The position numbers were made by a program, and so were the translations under genes. The notes under the pieces were generated by a model. The model saw nothing but the letters and a program-made list of their open reading frames with translations, was not told where the DNA came from and searched no databases. Below are positions 1-20,162 of a stretch of DNA of 64,000 nt, in pieces. Positions within the stretch are counted from its first letter, which is position 1. Each line of letters opens with the position of its first letter. The DNA lies in contig NZ_BMMM01000001.1 of assembly GCF_014645835.1 (NCBI RefSeq), positions 545,962-609,961 on the forward strand. The letters are read 5' to 3'. Origin of the DNA: Streptomyces albiflavescens. Its GTDB lineage: Bacteria; Actinomycetota; Actinomycetes; Streptomycetales; Streptomycetaceae.

Positions 1-126
1 GAGGTGCTGCGGCAGCCGGTGAAGGAGCCGTGGGGACTGATCGAGATGTGGATCGCGGACCCGGACGGGACCGAGATCGTGGTGGTGGAGATCCCCGCGG
101 AACACCCGCTGCGCTACCGCCCCTGA
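1..126 (+). CDS. VOC/glyoxalase family protein, C-terminal fragment
   Basis: Frame 1 is open from the first base to a TGA at 124-126 and gives 41 residues. The segment reading MWIADPDGTEIVVVEIP matches the last strands of vicinal oxygen chelate (glyoxalase/bleomycin-resistance fold) proteins, where a DPDG turn precedes a metal-ligand Glu. The start lies outside the window. The gene runs toward the SARP regulator but is separated from it by 260 bp of AT-rich DNA, so it is probably a flanking gene and not part of the peptide cluster. Confidence 0.6.
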   Translation, partial: EVLRQPVKEPWGLIEMWIADPDGTEIVVVEIPAEHPLRYRP

Positions 127-386
127 GGACGTCGCCAAAAGGATTGAACTCTGTTCAAAGAAACCTGAGCCTTGTTCATGAATCGGCATTCGCCTGGATT
201 ATTGATCCGCAAACAAAGCCCTTAACTCAACATCAACCTTACTGACGCGTATTCAGAAACAACCAAATCCAGCCCTTCCGATGGAATTAACAATTCCACA
301 TCCGGTGGCGCATAGAATGGATCAACCATGGCCCGTCACGGGGCACCCGCGAGCTCCGGCAGGGACTTCGGAGCAGGGGAGGGCAA
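127..386 (+). promoter_or_regulatory. AT-rich regulatory region of the SARP regulator
   Basis: No gene is seen in these 260 bases, which are much richer in A/T than their surroundings. They contain two perfect palindromes of the same 6-3-6 geometry: TTGAAC-TCT-GTTCAA at 144-158 and GGAATT-AAC-AATTCC at 283-297. TAGAAT at 313-318 fits the Streptomyces -10 consensus and lies 15 bp after the second palindrome, which would cover the -35 position. GGGGAGGG at 376-383 is the ribosome site for the GTG at 387. The binding protein is unknown. Confidence 0.55.
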
Positions 387-3300
387 GTGGAGAAGCCGCT
401 GCGCTTCAAGATTCTAGGTCCGCTGAGCGTGCTCACGGACGACGGACAAGTGAAGGTGGGCGGGCCGCGTCACCGGACCATTTTGGCACTCTTGTTGCTG
501 AATCCGGAGAGGACCGTATCGGTCGACAGGCTGGTCGACGCGGTCTGGGGAGACCAACCGCCCGCCACGGCACGTACACAGGTATCGATTTGCATAGCCG
601 CGTTGCGCAAATCATTCAGGAAAGCTGGATTCTCCGAGGAAGTCATCGTCACGGCCCATCCGGGATATCTGCTGCGTGCCAGTGGACATCGGCTGGACAG
701 CCTCGAATTCTCGGCACTCGTCTCCGGCGCCGAGCGCGCCGTGCAGGAGAAGCGGCTCCCCGATGCCGCCCGGCACTACTCCGAGGCGTTGCGGCTGTGG
801 CACGGTCCCGCATTGGCGGGGGTGACCGGGGCGGCGGTCGAGGACGAGGCACGGCGTCTCGAGGAGTTACGTCTCAACACGTATGACGACGCGATCGCCG
901 TCGAACTGGAACTGGGCCATCACCAGAGAATCATTCCGGAACTCGACGCCACGGTGCGCGCGCACCCCATGCGTGAGCGCACCCGACACCATCTGATCAC
1001 CGCGCAGTACCGTTCCGGCCGCCGCGCCGAGGCCATGGAAACGTTCCGCCTCGGGCGCCGCCTGTTCATCAACGAGCTCGGCCTCGAACCGGGCCCCGCC
1101 CTGCGCGAGTTGCACGACGCGATCCTGCACGACGACGTGACTCCGGCTGCGGGCGAGCGGGGGCCGTCCGCCGCGGAGCACGAACAACCGCGGGATCTGG
1201 TGGGCAAGCCGTTCGAACTTCCCCCGGACGTACCTGGGTTCACCGGTCGCGTTCGGGAAATGGCGCTGCTGGACGCTCTGTTGGAGCGCACCGACGGGGT
1301 GCGCGGGCCGACGGCAGGACTCATCACCGGAGTCGGCGGACTCGGCAAGACCTGCCTGGCCGTGCACTGGGCGCACAGCGTCTCCGAGCACTTCCCCGAC
1401 GGTCACCTCTTCGCCGACCTGCGTGGTTACGACGAGAATCACGAACCGGCCCCGGTCGGCGAGGTCCTCGGCCGCTTCCTGCGCTCGCTGGGCGTACCGG
1501 GCGACCGGATCCCGGTCGGTCTGGAGGAGCGGGCCTCGCTGTATCGCAGCATCCTGGCCGAGCGGCGGGTGCTCGTGGTGCTCGACAACGTGCATTCGTA
1601 CCCGCACATCGTGCCGCTGCTGCCGAGCAGCCCCGGCTGCAGTGTGCTGATCACCAGCCGGGAACAGCTCACCGAGCTGGTCGCCTGGCCGCCGCAGTCC
1701 CGGGTGCAGCTGGGTCGGCTGACCGGGCCCGAGGCGGTGGAACTGCTCGGTCGTATCGTCGGTGAGCAGCGCGTCGCCGACGATCCCGCGTCCGTCGCCC
1801 GGGTCGCCGAGCTGTGCGACCGGCTGCCGCTGGCCCTCAGAATCGCCGGGGCGCGGCTCGCCGCCAAGCCGCACTGGACGGTAGCGCGGCTCGTCTCCCT
1901 GCTCAGCGACGAGCGCCGCCGGCTGGACGAGCTGAGCGAGGGCGAGTCACAGGTCAGGGCGGGCTTCGCGCTGAGTTATCGGTGCCTGAGCGATGCGGCG
2001 GCCCGGCTCTACCGGCTCCTCGGGCTCCTGGAGGTACCGGACTTCGCGCCGTGGCTGGGCGCCGCGCTCGTCGACGCCGATCCCGCGACGGCGGAACGGC
2101 TCCTGGAACAGCTGGTCGACGCCCAGTTCCTGGACGTGACCGGCGCCGACGCGATGGGCCGGCCGCGCTACCGCTTCCAGAACCTGTTGCGGCTGTACGC
2201 CCACGAGCGCGCCCACGACGAGGAGTCCGAGCAGGAGCGGCGGACCGCCCGCGAGCGGGTCTTCCGCACTGCGCTGTCCCTGGCGGAACTGGCCCACCGG
2301 CGCTTCTACGGAGGTGACTTCAGCATCCTGCACGGCACGACCCCGCGCCGCCCACTGCCCGACGACGTGGCCGCCGATCTCGCGGCCCGGCCGCTGCGGT
2401 GGCTGGGGGCGGAGCGACTCACCCTGTCCGCGGTGGTGGAGCAGGCGGCGGAGCTCGGCCTGGACGAACTGGCCTGGGATCTCACCATGTCCACGGTGGT
2501 GCTCTTCGAGACCCGTGACCACACCGACGACTGGCGTGCCTGCACGGAGCGCGCCCTCGCCGCGACGCGGGCCGCCGGGAACGTCCGGGGGCAAGGCGCG
2601 ATGCTGCACATCCTGGGCGCGCTGGAGATGCGGCTGCGGCGCTTCCCCGAGGCCGACGAGTGCTTCGCCGCCGCTCTGGCGCTGCACACGCGGGCGGGGG
2701 AACGGCACGGGCGGGCGCTGGTGCTGCGCAGTATGGCGATGATCGACGAGATGCGCGGCGAGCTGACCCGAGCGATGAGCCGCAGCACCGAGGCACTCGA
2801 GGTCTTCCGCGAGGTGGGTGACCTCTCCTCCGAGGCCCATGTGCTGAACAACATGGCGCAGATCGAGCTCGACCGCGGACATGTCGACCGGGCGGCCGAA
2901 CTGAGCCGCGAGTCCGTCCGGGTCGCCGAGGCCATCGGTGACGGCGGCTCGCGCAGTGTGGCGCTCGCCACCCATCGGCTGGGCCGGGTGCTGCTGGCCC
3001 AGGGCCGTTTCGCGCGGGCCGAGGAGGCCCTGCTGCGCATGGTGCGGATCGTGCAGGACAACGCCGACACGCTGGGGCTCGCGCACGGGCTGCTGGCGCT
3101 CGGGGAGGTACGGCTCGGGGCGGGCCGCCCGGAGCAGGCCCGGATGACGCTGACGCAGGCCCTCGACGCGGCGAACCAGGTCAGCAATCCGCTGGTGGAG
3201 GGGAAGATCAAGCTGGTGCTGGGCGAGGCCTGCGGGCAGTGCGGTCACCGTGCCCGCGCGCTGCGGTATCTGGCGGACGCCCGGGACTGCTTCGCGCGCA

Positions 3301-3464
3301 TCGATGTGAAGCCCTGGCTGGAGCGGGTCGACCGTGCTGTCGAAGCGCTGGGCTCCGATAGGGCTCCGGCACTTCCTGCGGCGCAGACGTCCGGCGCGGG
3401 CGGGTCACCGGATCGTGCGAGCACGGGGCGGGCGGCGGCCGCCACGTCGGGGCGACGCCGCTGA
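387..3464 (+). CDS. SARP-NB-ARC-TPR pathway regulator (AfsR-like)
   Basis: 1025-residue transcriptional activator from GTG 387, preceded by GGGGAGGG. Residues about 5-100 are the OmpR-like winged-helix domain and about 100-250 the bacterial transcriptional activation domain, together the SARP signature. A P-loop reading GVGGLGKT near residue 316 starts an NB-ARC ATPase domain, and residues about 680-1000 are tetratricopeptide helices. The architecture and length match AfsR. SARPs bind direct heptamer repeats near -35 and recruit RNA polymerase. Codon 161 (867-869) is TTA, read only by the bldA tRNA, so translation is probably tied to development. It sits at the edge of the NRPS cluster next to a second SARP and is the likely pathway activator. 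The last 30 residues are low-complexity. Confidence 0.92.
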   Translation: MEKPLRFKILGPLSVLTDDGQVKVGGPRHRTILALLLLNPERTVSVDRLVDAVWGDQPPATARTQVSICIAALRKSFRKAGFSEEVIVTAHPGYLLRASGHRLDSLEFSALVSGAERAVQEKRLPDAARHYSEALRLWHGPALAGVTGAAVEDEARRLEELRLNTYDDAIAVELELGHHQRIIPELDATVRAHPMRERTRHHLITAQYRSGRRAEAMETFRLGRRLFINELGLEPGPALRELHDAILHDDVTPAAGERGPSAAEHEQPRDLVGKPFELPPDVPGFTGRVREMALLDALLERTDGVRGPTAGLITGVGGLGKTCLAVHWAHSVSEHFPDGHLFADLRGYDENHEPAPVGEVLGRFLRSLGVPGDRIPVGLEERASLYRSILAERRVLVVLDNVHSYPHIVPLLPSSPGCSVLITSREQLTELVAWPPQSRVQLGRLTGPEAVELLGRIVGEQRVADDPASVARVAELCDRLPLALRIAGARLAAKPHWTVARLVSLLSDERRRLDELSEGESQVRAGFALSYRCLSDAAARLYRLLGLLEVPDFAPWLGAALVDADPATAERLLEQLVDAQFLDVTGADAMGRPRYRFQNLLRLYAHERAHDEESEQERRTARERVFRTALSLAELAHRRFYGGDFSILHGTTPRRPLPDDVAADLAARPLRWLGAERLTLSAVVEQAAELGLDELAWDLTMSTVVLFETRDHTDDWRACTERALAATRAAGNVRGQGAMLHILGALEMRLRRFPEADECFAAALALHTRAGERHGRALVLRSMAMIDEMRGELTRAMSRSTEALEVFREVGDLSSEAHVLNNMAQIELDRGHVDRAAELSRESVRVAEAIGDGGSRSVALATHRLGRVLLAQGRFARAEEALLRMVRIVQDNADTLGLAHGLLALGEVRLGAGRPEQARMTLTQALDAANQVSNPLVEGKIKLVLGEACGQCGHRARALRYLADARDCFARIDVKPWLERVDRAVEALGSDRAPALPAAQTSGAGGSPDRASTGRAAAATSGRRR
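867..869 (+). promoter_or_regulatory. TTA leucine codon (bldA control point)
   Basis: The stretch EELRL of the SARP regulator is encoded GAG GAG TTA CGT CTC. 867 is in frame with the GTG at 387 (480 bases, codon 161). In Streptomyces TTA is the rarest codon and is read by the bldA tRNA, which matures late; pathway regulators are a known target class. This is the only TTA I noticed in the cluster genes. Confidence 0.85.
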
Positions 3465-3626
3465 GGGGTCCGGCGGTAGGTCCGGCCGACGGCGGAGTGC
3501 GGGACGAAGGCGGATCGATAGTGGCCCGAAGCCGCATGTCCCTAGTTTCGATTGCGAACGAAGAGGGCGGCGCCCGGCGCTTTCCCCTCACCCGCACCCG
3601 CTACGGCAGAAGACTCGGGAGTCGCC

Positions 3627-3785
3627 ATGCAGAACACCTGGAGCACGACGGCCAGGCAGATAGTGATGCTCTGGATCATCGCGCTCTGCGCGCTCGGCGC
3701 GGCAAGTTCCCTGACCGCCGCCTCCACCGGGGCCGGCCCGGCCAGCACGACGGTCGTCAGCCCCGACGAAGAGGACTGGCACTGA
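3627..3785 (+). CDS. Small exported-peptide precursor (52 aa)
   Basis: ATG 3627 has a CGGGAG ribosome site at 3616-3621. The 52 residues have a charged start (MQNTWSTTARQ), a strongly hydrophobic core (IVMLWIIALCALGAASSL), small residues suited to signal peptidase (TAAS), and an acidic tail ending DEEDWH. This is the layout of a Sec signal peptide releasing about 20 residues, or of a single-pass membrane peptide. It lies 162 bp downstream of the TPR-containing SARP on the same strand, with no clear terminator between them, and is followed by a strong terminator. I do not recognise the family. By analogy with Rap/Phr pairs it could be a signal for the TPR protein, but that is speculation. A longer in-frame start at 3552 lacks a good ribosome site. 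Confidence 0.6.
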   Translation: MQNTWSTTARQIVMLWIIALCALGAASSLTAASTGAGPASTTVVSPDEEDWH

Positions 3786-3806
3786 GGTACCCGCCGTCGA
3801 CTGACC

Positions 3807-3836
3807 GGTCCGGCTCCGCTGCTGCGGAGCCGGACC
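3807..3836. terminator. Two-way hairpin terminator
   Basis: A perfect 13-bp stem (GGTCCGGCTCCGC, loop TGCT, then its complement) lies between the end of the small peptide gene (3785) and the end of the oppositely oriented SARP gene (3886). Convergent genes on both sides support a shared terminator, although no T-run follows. Confidence 0.8.
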
Positions 3837-3885
3837 TGTGTCGGCCCGATTCAGGCCGAATGTGGAACTGTTGGCAACGCTGTCA

Positions 3886-5736
3886 TCAGTGCGCGGCGGT
3901 GGACCGTTCCCGTTCGCGATGTGCAGTCGCGAGTGATTCGGCGAAGAGAAGCACCAGTTCGTGGAAGCGGTACAGCGGACGGCCGAGGCGGTCGACGCCG
4001 CAGATGTCGAGCAACGCCGCGTCCACCAGGTGCTCCAGGCTCTCCTCGGCCGCGGACTCGGGCTCGGCGAGATGCCGGGCAGCCCGCTGGGCGGGGAACG
4101 GCTCGGTGCCGATCCCCGCCAGGCGGACGAGCGTACGCCCGGCCTGTCTGGGCAGCTGCCGCAGCGACGGGAGCAGCGTGCGCCGCAACTCCAACCCTCC
4201 GTAGGAGAGTTCGCGCAACCGATGCTCGGGCTCGGCGAGCCGGGACGCCAGCCAGGAGACCGGCCAGTGCGAGCGCGCGGCCAGACGACTGCCCGCGATG
4301 CGCACCGCGAGCGGCAGCCCTCCGCAGTAGGCGAGCACCTCGTTCGTGGCGTCGGGCTCGGCGAGCAGCCGCCTGCGCCCGACTCCGGCCGCCAGCAACT
4401 CGTACGACATGTCCCGCTCGAAGGGTGTGAGGACGGTGGTGCGCGCCTGGGCCACCCGGGTCAGCCTCGCCCGTCCGGTGATGAGGACGGCGGCCGCGGC
4501 GGATCCCGGCAGCAGCAGATCCAGCTCGCGGCTGTCGACGGCGCCGTCGAGGACCACGAGCAGGCGCCTGCCCGCCGTGCGGGTGCGGTAGCGGCGGATC
4601 AGTTCGTCGAGGTCGGCGGTGCAACCCGTACTGTCCACCGGTGCGCCGAGGGCGCGCAGCAGTACCGTCAGGACCTCACCCAGCTTCTTGGGGCGGCCGT
4701 CCGGGTGGGCCAGTTCGGCGAAGAGCTGGCCGTCGGGAAAGTGCACGGCGCTGCGGTGCGCGGCCCGCACCGCGAGGGCGGTCTTGCCGACTCCCGCCAT
4801 ACCGGTCACCAGCAGGGCGCGGGGCCCGCCGCCCTTGCGTGATTCGGCCAACTGCCCGCACAACGCGGCCAGTTCCTCTTCGCGCCCGATGAAGTCCTCG
4901 ATGTCCGGAGGAAGCGTCGCCGGACGCGGCTCGTAGGGGTCGCGCGGATCGCCCCCGCCGTACGACGCGGAGACCACCGTACGGGCCGGGGCTCCCTTCT
5001 TCGCGCCGAGGCTGCCCACGAGGACGGCCTGGTAGGTGGCGCCGAGGGCTTCGCCGGGCTCGATGCCCAGCTGCTCGTCGAGCACTTTTCGGCCCTCGTG
5101 ATACGTGTGCAGCGCGTCGGCCTGCTGGCCGCAGCGGTAGAAGGCCGTCATGAGCTGGGCACGCAGCTTCTCACGCAGCGGGAACTCGGCGACCAGGCCG
5201 GTCAGTTCAGCGGTCAGCTGCTCATGCCGGCCGAGCTCCAGATCGGCCTCGACGCGGCTTTCCAGTGCGTGCAGCCGCAGTTCTTCGAGGCGGGCCAGCT
5301 CGGCGCCCGCCAGATACTCCGTCACATTGCCGAGCGCGGCGCCCCGCCACAGGCCGAGCGCCCGGCTCAGCAGGGTGCTGGCCTCCAGATGGCGCCCGCG
5401 GCTCAGTGCCGTGCGCCCTTCGCGGTCCAGCTGCTCGAACTCCAGGAGGTCGACCGTGCTGTGCGGCGCCCGCAGGACGTAACCCGGCGGGCGCCGGTCG
5501 ATCTCGACTTCGTCGCCCAGCAGTTTGCGCAGGCGCGACATGTAGGTGTAGATCTGCGCTCCGGCCGTGGCGGGCGGCTCCCACCCCCACAGCATGGAGC
5601 TCAACCGTTCGTCGGACACGACGCGCCCCCGGGCGAGCAACAGGCTCGCGAGGACCGTGTGCACCTTGGATCCGGACAGTGCGATTCTTTCGCCACCCTT
5701 GCGGGCTTCCACCGGGCCGAGGACTTGGAAGTCCAT
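3886..5736 (-). CDS. SARP-NB-ARC regulator without TPR
   Basis: 616 residues from ATG 5736. The start MDFQVLGPVEARKGG and residues to about 245 give the winged-helix plus transcriptional activation domain of SARPs. A P-loop reading GMAGVGKT near residue 315 opens an NB-ARC domain, and the protein ends where AfsR-type proteins would begin their TPR array. It therefore resembles the 387-3464 regulator minus the sensory repeats. It follows the NRPS operon on the same strand after 109 bp but has its own good promoter with 11-bp-spaced direct repeats, so separate control by a SARP is plausible. The two SARPs may form a hierarchy. Confidence 0.9.
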   Translation of the reverse strand: MDFQVLGPVEARKGGERIALSGSKVHTVLASLLLARGRVVSDERLSSMLWGWEPPATAGAQIYTYMSRLRKLLGDEVEIDRRPPGYVLRAPHSTVDLLEFEQLDREGRTALSRGRHLEASTLLSRALGLWRGAALGNVTEYLAGAELARLEELRLHALESRVEADLELGRHEQLTAELTGLVAEFPLREKLRAQLMTAFYRCGQQADALHTYHEGRKVLDEQLGIEPGEALGATYQAVLVGSLGAKKGAPARTVVSASYGGGDPRDPYEPRPATLPPDIEDFIGREEELAALCGQLAESRKGGGPRALLVTGMAGVGKTALAVRAAHRSAVHFPDGQLFAELAHPDGRPKKLGEVLTVLLRALGAPVDSTGCTADLDELIRRYRTRTAGRRLLVVLDGAVDSRELDLLLPGSAAAAVLITGRARLTRVAQARTTVLTPFERDMSYELLAAGVGRRRLLAEPDATNEVLAYCGGLPLAVRIAGSRLAARSHWPVSWLASRLAEPEHRLRELSYGGLELRRTLLPSLRQLPRQAGRTLVRLAGIGTEPFPAQRAARHLAEPESAAEESLEHLVDAALLDICGVDRLGRPLYRFHELVLLFAESLATAHRERERSTAAH

Positions 5737-5781
5737 TCGGCACCCCCCGTTCTGACATCTGCGGAACTTGGCTCGGTGGAG

Positions 5782-5813
5782 AAACTATGAAGGACCGTTA
5801 TTCCTGCGTTATC
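5782..5813 (-). promoter_or_regulatory. SARP-type promoter of the second SARP gene
   Basis: On the minus strand the order is GATAACG (5807-5813), spacer CAGG, AATAACG (5796-5802), eight bases, then TAGTTT (5782-5787). Two heptamers repeated with an 11-bp period, the downstream one 8 bp from a -10 hexamer, is the geometry described for SARP-dependent promoters. The ATG is 45 bp further on. Function is inferred from spacing only. Confidence 0.55.
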
Positions 5814-5845
5814 CGTTGCCTTCTTTGGCCGGACGGTGCCTTGCG

Positions 5846-8727
5846 CTAGGCGGAGATGATCCTTCCGAGCGCGGCGGCGACGGCCCGGTGGAGCTCCTTG
5901 CCGTTGTCCGAATTCGTCATCACCACACAACCGGCGCCCGACCGCAGCCGCACCGAAGTGAGGGCGCGGAAGCCGGCGGTCTGTCCGCCGTGGCCGAACT
6001 CGGGCTCCCCCGGCGTGCCGTCGACCACCGTGCCCAGACCGTAGAAACTGCCGGGAAACGCCTCCGTGAGCATGACGCCCGCGAGCCGCGCGGACAACAG
6101 TTCGGACAGGCCCTGGTGGGCGCGGCGCAGCGTCCCGGCGAAGACGGCCAGGTCGGCGGGCGTGGACCACAGACCGCTGCCCGCCCGCACCGGACGCACC
6201 CGATGACCGCCGGACAGTTCACGTCCGTGCTGGTCGTGTCCGGCGGCGGCGTCCGGTGCGCCGGGTGCCCCGAAGCCGCTGTCCCGCATGCCCAGCGGCT
6301 CGAACACCAGCTCCTGGACGGCCTTGTCGAAGTCCTGCCCCGTGATGTCGGTCAGGAGCTGTTCCACGACCGCCCATTGGGCGCCGTCCTTGCGGAACAG
6401 GGAGCCCGGCTCGTGCTCCGCCCGGATCTCGTCCAGGATGCGGGAGAGGTCCGGCATGGCCTCGTCGGGACGCCACCAGGTGGCCTGACTGCCCGCGAGA
6501 CCCGAGGTGTTGGTCAGGCACTGGCGCAGCGTGACGGGCCGACCGCCGGGCGCCCTGGGCAGCGTACGGCCGATGAGAAGGCCGTCCAGGTCCGCGTCGA
6601 GGTCGAGGATCCCGCGGTCCACGAGCCGCAGCGCGGCGAACGCCGTGACGTGCTTGCTGATCGAGCCCGCCTGGAACCGGGTGCGCAGGGTCACCGGCGC
6701 GCCCGTCTCGGTGGAGCGGACGCCGTGGGCGTGGACGCCGACGGGTTCGCCGTCCCGCAGGAGGGCGATGGCGGCACCCGGAATCCGGTGCTCCGCCATG
6801 ACCCGTTCGATTTCGGCCGAGGAGAGGGGGGCGGTGGCGACTGTCGTCATCGTCGTCGTCTTTCCCGTGGGTGTGGTCGTTCCCGTTGCGCCGAGGGCCC
6901 TCGCGAGGTCCTCGATCGTGCCGTTGTCCAGGAGCATGCGCAGGGTGATGCCGACGCCCGCGCGGCGGGCCGCCGCGAGGACATGGACGATCCGCATGGA
7001 GTCGGCCCCGAGATCGGCCAGCCGGTCCCGAACGCCCACGTCCGGGACACCCAGCACTTCGGTACAGATGTCCGCCAGGAGCTGCTCGGTCGGTGTGCGG
7101 GGCGCCACATACGCCCGGTCGGCGATCAGCGCGGACCGGCCGGGGGCGGGGAGTGCCTTGCGGTCGATCTTTCCGGCCGCACTGAGCGGCAGTTCGTCGA
7201 GCAGGACGAAGGCGGCGGGCACCATGTACGCGGGCAGTTCCGCCGCCAGGCCGTCGCGCAATGCCTCCTGGTCCGGGCCCGCAGCGCGGTCCACCGCGAC
7301 GTACGCGGCGAGCCACTTCTCCCCGCCGGCGTCCTCGAGGACCACGACGACGGCGTCCCGCACGCCCTCCCGGCTCAGCAACCGCTCCTCGATCTCACCG
7401 AGTTCGATGCGATAGCCGCGGATCTTGACCTGATGGTCCTCTCGGCCCAGATACTCCAGTTCGCCGTCCGCGCGATATCGGGCGAGGTCGCCGGTCCGGT
7501 ACATGCGGGAGCCGGGCGCCCCGCCGAACGGCTCGGGCAGGAACCGATCCGCCGTGAGCGCGGGGCGCCCCACATAGCCGCGGGCCACACCAACGCCGCC
7601 CAGGTAGAGCTCCCCCACCACACCCACGGGGACCGGCTGCAGCGCCGGATCGAGCACATAGGCCCGCATGTTGTGGATCGGCCGGCCGATCGGCACGCTC
7701 TCCACGTCGGCCTCGACCTCCCAGCCGGTGGCCCAGATGGTCGTCTCGGTCGGCCCGTACAGGTCGACGAGCCGGTCCACGTGTCCGTGCAACTCCCGGG
7801 CGAGGGGCGGCGGACAGGCCTCCCCGGTGGTGATCCCGGTGACCGGGCGGTGCTCGAAGCCCGCCGCCCGCAGCAGCTTCCACCCGGCCGGGGTGGCCTG
7901 GACATGGGTGACGCCACGGCCGTCGATCAGCCCCAGCAAGGCCCCGGAGTCACCCGTCTGCTCGTCACCGGCGAGCACGACCCGGCCACCGGTCACCAGC
8001 GGCAGGTACAGCTCGGCGGCGGAGATGTCGAACGACAGCGAGGTGGCCGCCAGCCAGATGTGCTCGGGCCCGGACCCGAACCGCTCCCGCATCGAGAACA
8101 GCAGGTTCAGCAGCGAGCGGTGCGCGATCTGCACACCCTTGGGGCGGCCGGTGGAGCCGGAGGTGAAGAGGGTGTACGCGAGACTGTGGTGCAGCCCGTC
8201 CCGCGCTCCGAGGTCCGGTGGGGAGTCCGGCTGCCGCGCGATCGCCTCCCACTCGCGTTCCACATCGAGGAGTACGCCGTCGTAGTCACTCGGCGCGTTG
8301 CCCCGCGTGCCTACGCCGCCGTCGAGGGGGACGGCGTGCGGCTCGCCGGCGATCCGGTCCGCAAGCCCCGTCTCCGTCACCACCAGGCGTGCGCCCGCCG
8401 CGCTCAGCATGTAGCCGAGCCGCTCGCGCGGTAGCGCCGGGTCCAGTGGGAGGTGGGAGCCGCCGGCCTTCCAGATGCCGAGCAGCACGGGCAGCAGGCC
8501 GCGGCGGCGGCGCAGCAGCACGCCGACCACCGACTCAGGTCCGACGCCCGCGGCACGCAGCCGGTGCGCGACGCGGTTGGCCTGCCGGTCGAGTTCGCCG
8601 TACGTCAGTGTTCCGTCCGCCGCCTCGACGGCCACGGCGCCCGGGCGGGCGGCGGCGGTGTCCGCGAACACTTCGTGGACACGGCGCGGTCCTTGTCGGG
8701 GTCGGCTCGTTCCCGGTCGGGGATTGC

Positions 8728-8731
<4 letters not shown>
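5846..8731 (-). CDS. NRPS module A-PCP with C-terminal PBP-type release domain
   Basis: 961 residues from ATG 8731, which overlaps the stop of the preceding NRPS as ATGA. The A domain covers about 15-510 ([10 protein letters not shown] near 190); its specificity residues read D-I-A-Q-I-T-L-I-W, closest to the glycine code DILQLGLIW. The PCP covers about 540-610, with the phosphopantetheine Ser in [10 protein letters not shown] near 578. Residues about 635-955 are a beta-lactamase/penicillin-binding-protein-like domain with SISK (SxxK) near 688 and HGG near 913. Where relatives have YSN or YSG, this protein has KDG (near 780), so the usual catalytic Tyr is Lys. PBP-type thioesterases such as SurE cyclise peptides ending in D-residues or Gly. 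There is no ordinary thioesterase domain, so this domain probably releases the product. A GTG at 8737 is an alternative start. Confidence 0.88.
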
Positions 8732-19656
<10,925 letters not shown>

Positions 19657-19798
19657 GCTGAGCGCTCCTCCCCCACCGTGTGCTTCTTTCGGTTCTCGGC
19701 CGTGGTGCTGTGCGTGTGCGTGCGCCTCAGGACGGACGTCCCGGACGCCGGCCCCTCGGGCGGACGTCTCTCGGGCGCTGCCCTCAGGCGGACGCGTC
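19657..19798 (-). repeat. Spacer between MbtH and NRPS genes with imperfect repeat
   Basis: This 142-bp spacer holds two related copies of about 25 bases (19753-19777 and 19781-19806, core GGCGGACG with flanking CTC), the second running into the end of the MbtH gene. GGGGGAGGAG just before 19656 is the ribosome site of the NRPS gene. No terminator is seen, so both genes are probably one transcript. Confidence 0.4.
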
Positions 19799-20014
19799 TC
19801 AGGCGGTGGCCTGCTCCATGCGGCGGCGCAGGCTCGCCGGGCGCAGGTCCGTCCAGACCTCCTCGATGCGGTCCAGGCACTCCTGGCGGGTCCCCTCGGT
19901 GCCTTCCGCGTGCCAGCCCGCGGGCAGGTCCCGGTCCGCGGCCCAGATGGAGTACTGCTCCTCGTCGTTGAGCACCACCCGGTACACGCGGTCGTCGGTC
20001 TGCTCGTCAGCCAT
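19799..20014 (-). CDS. MbtH-like NRPS accessory protein
   Basis: 71 residues from ATG 20014, with GAGGGAGAG upstream. It carries the hallmark residues of the MbtH family: NDEEQYSIW, the DLPAGW turn, and a C-terminal VWTDLRPASLRRRM. MbtH-like proteins bind the N-terminal part of adenylation domains and are needed for folding or activity of many of them. It is the first gene of the operon that continues into the three-module NRPS, and it probably serves several A domains of both operons, since no other MbtH gene is present here. Confidence 0.95.
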   Translation of the reverse strand: MADEQTDDRVYRVVLNDEEQYSIWAADRDLPAGWHAEGTEGTRQECLDRIEEVWTDLRPASLRRRMEQATA

Positions 20015-20095
20015 GTCGGCTCTCCCTCTCGGAGGTCTGTTCGGACAGCGGACCGGGATGCGAACCCGGATCCGCCGTCAGCTTCCGGTGGGGGC

Positions 20096-20113
20096 CTATA
20101 CCGGGCCTCTACG
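20096..20113 (-). promoter_or_regulatory. Candidate SARP operator of the MbtH/NRPS operon
   Basis: On the minus strand CGTAGAG (20107-20113), spacer GCCC, GGTATAG (20096-20102), then GCCC again: two heptamers with an 11-bp period. The core GGTATAGGCCCC is repeated almost exactly upstream of the other biosynthetic operon (39178-39195). TATAGG could instead be a -10 element, so operator and promoter roles are not separated by sequence alone. Confidence 0.55.
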
Positions 20114-20162
20114 CGAACTGTCGTACGCATGCATGCACGCCGGGGGTGGCCCCTGGGCATGG

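Noticed and set aside
3497..4204. Plus-strand frame of 235 codons across the small peptide gene and SARP end
   Set aside because: It has biased composition, crosses the strong terminator at 3807-3836 and lacks a ribosome site.
5737..5845. Terminator after the last NRPS gene
   Set aside because: No convincing hairpin with a T-run is present in the 109-bp gap, so read-through into the second SARP gene cannot be excluded.
19657..20160. Reading frame extending the large NRPS upstream from 19656 to 20160
   Set aside because: It overlaps the MbtH gene in another frame and is Arg/Pro-rich; ATG 19656 has a strong ribosome site and is followed at once by condensation-domain sequence.
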